Shown here: positions 57,906-64,000 of the stretch, one piece after another
Position numbering within the stretch: position 1 is the first letter of the stretch
Layout: each line of letters opens with the position of its first letter
Assembly (NCBI RefSeq): GCF_001939115.1
Contig: NZ_MQTZ01000017.1
Coordinates: 72,869-136,868, forward strand
DNA length: 64,000 nt
Reading direction: 5' to 3'
Origin: Leptolyngbya sp. 'hensonii'
GTDB lineage: Bacteria; Cyanobacteriota; Cyanobacteriia; GCF-001939115
Program-made: the position numbers and the translations under genes
The notes under the pieces: generated by a model
The model's database searches: none
The model's input: the letters and a program-made list of their open reading frames with translations, nothing else
Told to the model about the DNA's origin: nothing

Positions 57906-58724
57906 TCAGGCCGGAGAAATACTAATCACCCGACTACCCCGCTGATTCAGACGTTGGAGTGTGGGCGTGAGTTGTTCGTAGGTGACGAGATACTCACCCG
58001 GACTACGCCGAATTTGGGGAGTCCGATTGCTGCCAACCTGCTGCACCCGCACCCGATAGAGCTGACCTCGATCGCCACCCGCTGTCCCGGCCAGTCCCCG
58101 GCCAAAATGGGGCGTTTGCACCGGATTAGCGAGATTCCGAGCCAAATCTTGGGTTAGCCAGGCCGTTTTGTTTTTGCCCTGAGATCGATCGCTATTGGCA
58201 TAGCCTCGATAGAGTTGAAACATTCGGTTAAAGCCAACTGTTTTTTGCCCTCGTTGTGTTTCAAACCCCCGATAATAGGGAACGATCGCGTCTCCAAAAT
58301 TTTCTTGATATTCAAATGAATCAATATAGGAATTGATCTCGGCTTCATACCCTGCCTGGGTGTAGAGATCAACATGGTAAGAAATTTCTGACTCATCGTA
58401 AGGGGCACGACCGAGCAGATGTTTAAAGTTCAACTCAATAAAGCGAACTTGCGGGGTTGAATAAAAAAACTTACAACGATAAAGCTCAGATTGAGCCAGG
58501 GCTCGCACAAAATCTTGAACACTAATATTTCCCTGACGCAGTAGGGATTCCGCATTGGTCAGGCGCTCATTTTGCATCAGGTGCTCGTTGCCAAATACTT
58601 GCCGATAGGCAGTATAAATGACGGCTTGAATATCCTCTTCCATCCAGTTTGGCCGTAGTTCAATGGGAGAAGCCCCTGCAAAAGGCTCAAATCCTAGCTG
58701 TCTGGCTGCCGTAGAACTGGTCAT
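57906..58724 (-). CDS. cpcH: phycocyanin rod linker (first, CpcH/CpcC-type)
   Basis: A 272-residue rod linker with the same layout as its neighbour: a PBS-linker domain ([26 protein letters not shown]...), a spacer and a CpcD-like domain ending [29 protein letters not shown]. The ATG at 58724 ([11 protein letters not shown]) has GGGAGA upstream; a longer frame to 58799 is rejected. The tandem of two linkers after cpcA2 matches the cpcB2A2H2I2D2 order of Fremyella. CpcC would be an equally valid name. Confidence 0.9.
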   Translation of the reverse strand: MTSSTAARQLGFEPFAGASPIELRPNWMEEDIQAVIYTAYRQVFGNEHLMQNERLTNAESLLRQGNISVQDFVRALAQSELYRCKFFYSTPQVRFIELNFKHLLGRAPYDESEISYHVDLYTQAGYEAEINSYIDSFEYQENFGDAIVPYYRGFETQRGQKTVGFNRMFQLYRGYANSDRSQGKNKTAWLTQDLARNLANPVQTPHFGRGLAGTAGGDRGQLYRVRVQQVGSNRTPQIRRSPGEYLVTYEQLTPTLQRLNQRGSRVISISPA

Positions 58725-58758
58725 GACCCAATCTCCCGAATTGCAATGAGTAAAACAA

Positions 58759-58824
58759 TGCCCAGAACCCCAGAAAACCATCCATGCCATAACTAGCATT
58801 CACAGTCTTCCGTTGTTCTGGGCA
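58759..58824 (-). promoter_or_regulatory. long-loop inverted repeat after cpcA2
   Basis: Perfect 10-bp arms TGCCCAGAAC (58759-58768) and GTTCTGGGCA (58815-58824), starting about 11 nt after the cpcA2 stop on the coding strand. No T-run follows. Position and design mirror the repeat after cpcA1 although the sequence differs. It probably stabilises the cpcBA transcript and lowers linker expression. Confidence 0.65.
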
Positions 58825-58835
58825 CAAGCAAACCC

Positions 58836-59324
58836 TTAGCTCAGGGCGTTGATCGCATAGTCAATGTAGGAATTAGCTTCTACAGCGGGGTCGCCGCTCA
58901 GACCATGATTGGCTTTGATGTGCTTGAGAGCTTCAACATACCAGCTGGGAGCCAGGTCGAAGGTCTTGTTGATTTCAGCCAGACCACCGATCAGGTAGTC
59001 ATCCAGAGGACCGGTACCGCCTGCAACCAGACAGTAGGTGATGATGCGGATGTAGTAGCCGATGTCCCGTACACACTTGGCTTTACCAGCGGGGGTAGAA
59101 GCGAAGTTATTGCCCTGCATTTGGGTGGTGTAGGGGAACTTCTGATACACTGCGTTAGCGGCAGCATCAGCCAGACCTGCGGCCTTAGAGCTCAGAGCTT
59201 TCGCTGCATCCAGGCTGGCAGTTGCCTGACGGTAGCGACCAAATGCGACCTGCATCTCAGTGGAGCTGAGAAAGCGTCCTTGAGAATCTGCTGCAGCGAC
59301 TGCTTCTGTTAAAGGTGTTTTCAT
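58836..59324 (-). CDS. cpcA2: C-phycocyanin alpha subunit, copy 2 (probably inducible)
   Basis: A 162-residue CpcA with the bilin cysteine in [15 protein letters not shown]. It differs from CpcA1 at scattered positions in helices A-E (for example [27 protein letters not shown]) but is identical over the last ~25 residues. It belongs to the second operon, which has no lyase genes of its own, so CpcE/F from cpc1 must serve both. The 147-bp gap to cpcB2 holds tandem repeats. Confidence 0.96.
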   Translation of the reverse strand: MKTPLTEAVAAADSQGRFLSSTEMQVAFGRYRQATASLDAAKALSSKAAGLADAAANAVYQKFPYTTQMQGNNFASTPAGKAKCVRDIGYYIRIITYCLVAGGTGPLDDYLIGGLAEINKTFDLAPSWYVEALKHIKANHGLSGDPAVEANSYIDYAINALS

Positions 59325-59370
59325 GCTGAATTCCTCTTCAATGAGTTTGCAAGTTGACGTTAAAAGATGA

Positions 59371-59464
59371 TTGCCATCTGCTATCTGTCATTTGCCATCT
59401 GCTATTTGTCATTGGGCTCGTTAAACACCCGTGACGCATAACCCATGACCCATGACCCATGACT
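59371..59464. repeat. tandem repeats in the cpcB2-cpcA2 gap
   Basis: Two 20-bp copies TTGCCATCTGCTATCTGTCA (59371) and TTGCCATCTGCTATTTGTCA (59392) are followed at 59444 by three copies of a 7-bp CATGACC unit. Short direct repeats of this kind are common in filamentous cyanobacterial intergenic DNA. Here they lie inside a highly expressed transcript. Confidence 0.7.
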
Positions 59465-59471
59465 AAATGAC

Positions 59472-59990
59472 TTAACCGACTGCTGCAGCAGCACGATCGA
59501 AGTAGCTGCCTAATTCAGCCATCAGGGAGCTACAATCGCCACGGGTAACACCATTGGGGTCATTAGCGATTGCAATGGCAGCTTCTTTCATCTTGGCTAC
59601 GCCAGCTGCAACGGAAGCACCGGGAACACCCAGAGCCAGGTAGGTCTCACGCAGACCATTCAGGCAACGATCTTCCAGAACGGAAGCATCACCCGTGAAA
59701 GCTGCATAGGTCACGTAGCGCAGGACGATTTCCATGTCCCGCAGACAGGCAGCCATGCGACGGTTGGTATAGGCATTACCACCGGGAGCAATCAGCTGGG
59801 GCTGCTCAGCAAACAGAGCCCGAGCTGCATTCGCCACGATCGTGGAGGAGTTACCGGTGATGCGGTTGACCACATCCATCCGCTTGGGACCTTCGGCAAC
59901 CAGTTTCTTCAGCGCGTCGATTTGAGCATCACTGATGTAATCGCCCCGGGTATCTGCCTGAGACACAACTCTTGTAAACGCATCTAACAT
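59472..59990 (-). CDS. cpcB2: C-phycocyanin beta subunit, copy 2 (probably inducible)
   Basis: A 172-residue CpcB with both bilin cysteines (Cys82 in [13 protein letters not shown], Cys153 in RGDCSSL). It is highly similar to CpcB1, with differences such as [18 protein letters not shown] and YAAFTGDAS. It heads the cpc2 operon. On the coding strand TTAGGAGATG precedes the ATG, an excellent ribosome-binding site. An exact L box lies about 360 bp upstream, indicating RcaC-controlled, red-light-induced expression in the Fremyella model. Confidence 0.96.
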   Translation of the reverse strand: MLDAFTRVVSQADTRGDYISDAQIDALKKLVAEGPKRMDVVNRITGNSSTIVANAARALFAEQPQLIAPGGNAYTNRRMAACLRDMEIVLRYVTYAAFTGDASVLEDRCLNGLRETYLALGVPGASVAAGVAKMKEAAIAIANDPNGVTRGDCSSLMAELGSYFDRAAAAVG

Positions 59991-60096
59991 GCAAACATCT
60001 CCTAATCATTTTGTTGATGTTAAGTGAGATTGGCTGAAAACCAGCTCTTAATGCAGATATAAGCCGCTGCCAGCACTCCACAGCCAAACGACACCC

Positions 60097-60113
60097 TGCA
60101 AGGTCACCTTGCA
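60097..60113. promoter_or_regulatory. palindrome in the cpcB2 leader
   Basis: A 17-bp perfect dyad TGCAAGGT-C-ACCTTGCA about 110 bp upstream of the cpcB2 start. It may be a protein-binding site or RNA hairpin in the leader. The factor is unknown. Confidence 0.5.
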
Positions 60114-60347
60114 AGACGCAGAGAAGAATAAGGAGAGCTCAGCCTTTGTACTGTCGTTCAACTCAGAACACCAGCAGTACGACTCAGCAAGTGCTGTAAA
60201 TATCAACAAGAAAAACTTCCCAAAGACTCACAGACTGAGGTAAAGGAAATACCGTACAATGAACTTTGAGGAACCTGAACCCCGACCCCTGAGGGTCAAA
60301 GGGTTCAGCGGCTTTCAAACCAGTACCCTTGATTAAAGCAATCTGCT

Positions 60348-60365
60348 TGTGCAATTTTTGTGCAA
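60348..60365 (-). promoter_or_regulatory. L box upstream of cpcB2
   Basis: The minus strand reads TTGCACA-AAAA-TTGCACA, an exact match to the L-box consensus TTGCACA-N4-TTGCACA bound by RcaC in Fremyella diplosiphon. It lies upstream of, and co-oriented with, cpcB2. Confidence 0.85.
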
Positions 60366-60461
60366 TTTCGGGAGTGTTCTGCGAGAATTGATTAAAAAAT
60401 ATTAAGAGCTTTTTAGACTGTTGCCTAAGGCAGCAATTGCAAATTTAAATCACCGAAAATT

Positions 60462-60504
60462 ATGCCGGGAAATCGTTCTATATAGCGAACAATTATCCCG
60501 GCAT
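60462..60504 (-). terminator. terminator-like hairpin after pcyA
   Basis: Arms ATGCCGGGA (60462-60470) and TCCCGGCAT (60496-60504), with further pairing of CGTTC/GAACG-type sequence inside. On the minus strand an AT-rich TAATTTTC tract follows. It lies about 180 bp after pcyA and would insulate cpcB2 from pcyA read-through. Confidence 0.7.
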
Positions 60505-60682
60505 TTGTTTGTTTAAAATTTCTTACAAGCCTTTCCTAACTCTAAAGACAGGCATCCCAGTAAAATTTTGGCAGGCCGTTCTAGAGATATTTGATATATA
60601 GCTTTGCTCAGAAAGCTCAGGACAATTCCAACGGGTCAATGGCCGAGCCTAGGGACTGCTTTTGAGGGCGTGCCCCTATTTT

Positions 60683-61426
60683 TTAGGCGACATAGTCAAA
60701 CAGCATGGTGTTCATATAACGATCGGTCCATTCCTCTCCAAAGGATTTCTCCAGGACACGCCGAGTTTTATCGTTTTGCTGCTGCTTCGTACAGTAGTAT
60801 CGCTGCCCGGCCAACACCGTGGCCACATCGCGGCTAGAGGTCAAAGGTGTCGTTTGGCTGGCAATCTGACAGTGAATGGTCAGGAAGGACCGCACCCGAT
60901 CGAGAAACTCCTCCTCTTCTGGAGTTCCAACAGGCCGAACAAACAAACAAAATTCGGAAAAGATATCCCCCCATTCCGGTAATGCCCGGGGTTGGGAAAA
61001 CTGCGGCGAGGGTAGAGCCGACAGAGCCGCCCGATAGGCACTGGGCAAAATTCGATCGGCACTGACGGGGGAAAGATCCGCGATCGCAGCACTAATGGCA
61101 CCCCCACGGCCTCCTACCAGATCAGCCCCAAAAATCGGCAGGGCATATTCAGGATTCGGAAACATCACACAGTGCAAAATATCCAGATGATTACCAACCT
61201 GGGCCAGTTCCAGATGCAACTTACGAAACTGAGGCGCTTGATAGCAACGGTTTTCGATCACCAGGCGTTCCCCTTCCAGGCAGCCCTCAATGTAGCCCAG
61301 ATCTTCCGGAACCCGGTAAGGAGACACCGTCAGTTGGCTCAGCCAGATTTCTTCAATACAATCTGCCAACTTGCGAATCAGAGCATGCTGCTGGTTTCGT
61401 AATGATGTTTGCACAGGCTTCAACAT
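60683..61426 (-). CDS. pcyA: phycocyanobilin:ferredoxin oxidoreductase
   Basis: A 247-residue bilin reductase that performs the four-electron reduction of biliverdin IX-alpha to phycocyanobilin, the chromophore of phycocyanin and allophycocyanin. E73, H85 and D102 correspond to the essential E76, H88 and D105 of Synechocystis PcyA (in HLELAQ, ILHCVMFP and FGADLV). IENRCYQAPQFRKLHLEL is diagnostic. An L-box-like site upstream suggests that it is induced together with cpc2. Confidence 0.95.
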   Translation of the reverse strand: MLKPVQTSLRNQQHALIRKLADCIEEIWLSQLTVSPYRVPEDLGYIEGCLEGERLVIENRCYQAPQFRKLHLELAQVGNHLDILHCVMFPNPEYALPIFGADLVGGRGGAISAAIADLSPVSADRILPSAYRAALSALPSPQFSQPRALPEWGDIFSEFCLFVRPVGTPEEEEFLDRVRSFLTIHCQIASQTTPLTSSRDVATVLAGQRYYCTKQQQNDKTRRVLEKSFGEEWTDRYMNTMLFDYVA

Positions 61427-61566
61427 ATCGATCTATATGAGGATAGGATTTATATCAATTTGCAGAATCTTGGCTACAACGCTCTCGGCCTAAGGCTACC
61501 AGGCAGAAACTTAACGATATAACCTGAATCAAAGCAATGGGTATTTACCTACACTGGCCTATAGCC

Positions 61567-61584
61567 CGTGCAAAATGTGTGCAA
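61567..61584 (-). promoter_or_regulatory. L-box-like site upstream of pcyA
   Basis: The minus strand reads TTGCACA-CATT-TTGCACG, one mismatch from the L-box consensus, oriented as at cpcB2 and 141 bp upstream of the pcyA start. A possible -10 hexamer TATATC lies about 46 bp further downstream (61516-61521). Confidence 0.75.
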
Positions 61585-61657
61585 AGATCTGCCAGCATGG
61601 CCTGCGTCTCTCATCAGGCCTCTGAGCCGCACCAGGTCGCCATCCCAGACCAGAGTC

Positions 61658-63580
61658 CTAACTGGCCCAGGCTTTTACCCGCTGGAGACGATTCAGAATC
61701 CGATTCGCCAGATCAATCCCCATCACCGGTTTGCACAGGTAATCATCCGCACCCACCGTGAATGCCTGATTTTGACTCTTTACATCCGTTAACACGCTCA
61801 GAAATAAAACAGGCAGCCGTTGCCAGCGCGGATCGCTGCGCAGAATCTGACAGAGTTCAAAGCCATTAATCTGCGGCATATTGACATCCAGGACGATCGC
61901 ATCCGGTGTCACAGCCTGCAGCACCGTCCAGAACTCCTGTGGGTCTGCCAGGGTTGTCACTTTAAAGCCCCAGGGTTTGAGCAGGGTGGGTAAGGTGCGC
62001 AACCAGGCCCGATCGTCATCCACAATCATCACTGTACTGGGCAGATGAGATCCTGATAACATCTGCACTACTGCAGCAATCACCTGTTCTGGAATCGCAG
62101 AGGGTTCTAAAAACAGTTTGCCCCCCCGACGGAGAATCTCCAGACGACCCTGCAGGTCACCCTGGTCCGTCACCACCAGAATCGGCAACGTCGGATAGCG
62201 CCGTGCAAATTCCGACAAGAGGAGCAGGGAGTCCAGGGAAGGGAGCCTGGGCTCAGACCCTGACTCCGCTTGGGAAGCTCCTGAGGGCAAGCGGAAGAGC
62301 AGCGCATCCGGAGGAGTCTCTGAGGTCAACCAACCTTCTGCCACATCCAGGGTTGGTGAAATCGCAGTGCGAATCCCCCGACTTTCCGCCACCTTCACCA
62401 GCGATTGGGTAAACCCGGCCTCTCCACCCAGAATCAGCAGCAGGGGTGCATGTCCCGTGGGCAGTTGAGAGGGCTCCACCAAGGTCACACTCTGAATCTC
62501 GTCCTGCAGGGCCGTTACCAGAACGTCCAGGAGCGGCGCATGCTTTGGAAGCAAGGGCTGGCGACCTGCCAGCCAGTGCTCCACCTGACGAGCCAAGTGC
62601 ATGGCCTTCATTTGCCCAAAAATGCCCAGCGTTCCAGCCAACTTATGGGCCATTTGTTGCCCCTGAGCCTGCTGTTGAGCATCCAGACGATCGGACTGTA
62701 ACGCCTCAACAATGGCCGAGAGCAGAGCCAATTGTTCCAGACTCTTGGGTTTCGTGGTCATCCAGGTTTCGTTGAGAAAAGCCAGGTATTGCTGTTGAGC
62801 ATCGGCTGATCGGGGATTCAGTCGCCCTGATCCAGCATCGTGCAGCGGTTCTGGTACTCCAGCAGGCACATCCTGAACCACCGACAGGGCTGTTCCAGCC
62901 TCTAGGGCAGGTGCTTTCAGGTAGTATCCCCGACCATGCATCGTGGCAATGAAATCCTGGGGAGCCCCAGCCATCAGCAATTTTTGACGGACCCGTCGGA
63001 TATGGGAGCGAACCGTCGCCTCGGAGGGAAATTCTTCCGAAGACCAGAGACGGTCCAGAATTTCCTCCGTACTGAAGACATGGTGACTGTCCTGCAGCAG
63101 CAATTCCAGCAGCTCATATTCTTTAGTTGTCAGACTTAAGAGTTGTCCGTTATAGGTCACCTCACAGGTGCTGGGATTGAGCAGCAACTCCCCCCAGGTT
63201 AATAACGGAAAGGGATTAGAACTTCCCCGCCGCAGCAAAGCCCGAATTCGGGCAACCAGTTCAGCCTGGTCAAATGGCTTCACCACATAGTCATCGGCTC
63301 CAGCATCCAATCCCTGCACTTTAGCCGTGCTACTTTCCTCAGCTGTTAGCAACAAAATTGGCGTCGCATAGCCTTCAGAACGAAATCGCTGACATAAACT
63401 AATGCCATCCAGTTTGGGCAGCATAATATCCAGCACAATCAGGTCATACTCAAACGTGGAACCATAGGTCCAGCCCATCTCCCCATCCTGAACCACATCC
63501 AGCACATAATGATGGGAAGCCAGACTCCGGGTCAGGACTGCAATACAGGACTCATCATCTTCCACTAGCAAGATTTTCAT
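61658..63580 (-). CDS. rcaC: complex response regulator, RcaC homologue
   Basis: A 640-residue four-module regulator. Receiver 1 is at residues 1-118 with phospho-Asp51. An OmpR/PhoB-type winged helix (about 125-222) ends in the wing MHGRGYYLKAP. An HPt domain (about 265-365) has His312 in AHKLAGTLG, and receiver 2 (about 516-635) has Asp565. Residues ~378-510 look like a further receiver lacking the phospho-Asp. Fremyella RcaC (651 aa) has the same order with D51, H316 and D576. It is predicted to bind L boxes at cpc2 and pcyA. The ATG at 63580 lies 8 bp after the rcaF stop. Confidence 0.85.
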   Translation of the reverse strand: MKILLVEDDESCIAVLTRSLASHHYVLDVVQDGEMGWTYGSTFEYDLIVLDIMLPKLDGISLCQRFRSEGYATPILLLTAEESSTAKVQGLDAGADDYVVKPFDQAELVARIRALLRRGSSNPFPLLTWGELLLNPSTCEVTYNGQLLSLTTKEYELLELLLQDSHHVFSTEEILDRLWSSEEFPSEATVRSHIRRVRQKLLMAGAPQDFIATMHGRGYYLKAPALEAGTALSVVQDVPAGVPEPLHDAGSGRLNPRSADAQQQYLAFLNETWMTTKPKSLEQLALLSAIVEALQSDRLDAQQQAQGQQMAHKLAGTLGIFGQMKAMHLARQVEHWLAGRQPLLPKHAPLLDVLVTALQDEIQSVTLVEPSQLPTGHAPLLLILGGEAGFTQSLVKVAESRGIRTAISPTLDVAEGWLTSETPPDALLFRLPSGASQAESGSEPRLPSLDSLLLLSEFARRYPTLPILVVTDQGDLQGRLEILRRGGKLFLEPSAIPEQVIAAVVQMLSGSHLPSTVMIVDDDRAWLRTLPTLLKPWGFKVTTLADPQEFWTVLQAVTPDAIVLDVNMPQINGFELCQILRSDPRWQRLPVLFLSVLTDVKSQNQAFTVGADDYLCKPVMGIDLANRILNRLQRVKAWAS

Positions 63581-63588
63581 ACAGACCA

Positions 63589-63966
63589 CTACCAATCCAG
63601 AATCCGGGTAATTTGTTCCGGCAAATCCAGAGAGTTAAAGGGCTTTGTAATCACCCCACTCACCCCCAAATCATTAAACTGACGTTTTTCTGCTGTCTGG
63701 GCTTTAGCCGTCAACAGGATGACCGGAATTTTTTCAGTCTCTGGATGAGCCTGCAGCGCCTTAAAGGTGGCAATTCCATCCATATCTGGCATCATCACAT
63801 CCAACAGAATCACATCTGGCTGTTCTATTTGAGCCGTTTGAATCCCAACTGGCCCGGAACTGGCCGTCAGCACATCCCAGCCCGTCACCATGCGAATACC
63901 AAATTGCACCACAGTTTGAATGGTTTCTTCGTCATCAATGATCAAAACACGTCTATTATTGGTCAT
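63589..63966 (-). CDS. rcaF: single-domain response regulator, RcaF homologue
   Basis: A 125-residue CheY-like receiver with acidic pocket DD (residues 11-12), phospho-Asp56 in VILLDVMMPDMDG and the Lys switch in ITKPFNSLD. RcaF of Fremyella is a similarly sized phosphate shuttle between kinase RcaE and RcaC. GGAGGGAGG precedes the ATG at 63966, which is favoured over the ATG at 63987. rcaC follows by 8 bp. Many cyanobacterial CheY proteins look alike, so the name rests mainly on adjacency to rcaC. Confidence 0.75.
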   Translation of the reverse strand: MTNNRRVLIIDDEETIQTVVQFGIRMVTGWDVLTASSGPVGIQTAQIEQPDVILLDVMMPDMDGIATFKALQAHPETEKIPVILLTAKAQTAEKRQFNDLGVSGVITKPFNSLDLPEQITRILDW

Positions 63967-64000
63967 CGGATGGTGACCTCCCTCCATCCCGTCAAAGCTA
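63963..64000 (-). CDS. partial frame, possible C-terminus of the upstream gene
   Basis: On the minus strand an open frame enters from the window edge, reads ...ALTGWREVTIR and stops with a TGA that overlaps the rcaF ATG (ATGA). This is the usual pattern of a coupled upstream gene, where a kinase such as RcaE would be expected. Eleven codons are too few to identify it. Confidence 0.35.
   Translation of the reverse strand, partial: ALTGWREVTIR

Noticed and set aside
48761-59990. One of the two phycobiliprotein pairs being phycoerythrocyanin (pecB/pecA)
   Set aside because: Both alpha sequences have phycocyanin-type residues around the bilin cysteine and C-terminus, and the lyase pair is CpcE/CpcF-like. 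No PecE/PecF-type isomerase signature is recognised.

Overview
The window comes from a phycobilisome-bearing cyanobacterium. Evidence includes psbK, ycf33, ycf35 and ycf46 homologues, an orange carotenoid protein with its recovery protein, two phycocyanin operons, three ferredoxin-dependent bilin reductases, and frequent GCGATCGC-type (HIP1) octamers. The moderately high GC content and the presence of both phycoerythrobilin and phycocyanobilin synthesis suggest a Leptolyngbya-like or similar filamentous lineage; that placement is inference.

Positions 1-43,600 are mostly housekeeping and scattered cyanobacterial genes. In order they hold: an alpha/beta hydrolase, an M50-type membrane protease, YggT, upp, a sugar-type ABC ATPase, a TPR protein, tgt-psbK, an SpkB-like kinase, pheT, a nucleotidyltransferase fused to a degenerate phosphomannomutase, ycf46, ycf35, an HNOBA-PAS-GGDEF-EAL signalling protein, a PfkB sugar kinase, a Uma2 gene, a CYTH enzyme, Mn-type superoxide dismutase, truB, a DUF1400 hydrolase, aroE, msrB, ycf33, rbfA, a GH3 hydrolase, a receiver-like protein, a HEAT protein, amt, DUF2996, thrC with a ThiS/MoaD-type partner, a lipoprotein and an MFS exporter. 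Two nearly identical 157-bp MITE-like elements with direct-repeat flanks lie at 8295 and 36358, in opposite orientations.

Positions 43,850-64,000 form a light-harvesting island. ocp and frp (photoprotective quenching and its reversal) are followed by the minus-strand cluster cpcB1-cpcA1-cpcE-cpcF, a 79-residue protein and a HEAT protein. Upstream of it are pebA-pebB (phycoerythrobilin synthesis), a CpcS/CpeS-type lyase and an unusual single-domain phycobilisome linker. Next come a pentapeptide-repeat protein, an NblB-like HEAT protein and an unassigned phycobiliprotein-fold protein. A second operon, cpcB2-cpcA2, two rod linkers and cpcD, follows, then pcyA, then rcaC and rcaF homologues at the right edge.

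The right 12 kb looks like a complete output module of type III (complementary) chromatic acclimation. The cpcB2 upstream region has an exact L box (TTGCACA-N4-TTGCACA), a near-exact L box lies upstream of pcyA in the same orientation, and the proposed L-box binder RcaC and its phosphorelay partner RcaF are adjacent. The predicted logic, from the Fremyella diplosiphon model, is that red light leads to phosphorylated RcaC, which activates cpc2 and pcyA together so that extra phycocyanin and its chromophore are made at once. cpc1 with its CpcE/F lyase would be constitutive. The photoreceptor kinase (RcaE-like) would lie just beyond 64,000. This assignment rests on architecture, diagnostic residues and DNA motifs, not on any database comparison.
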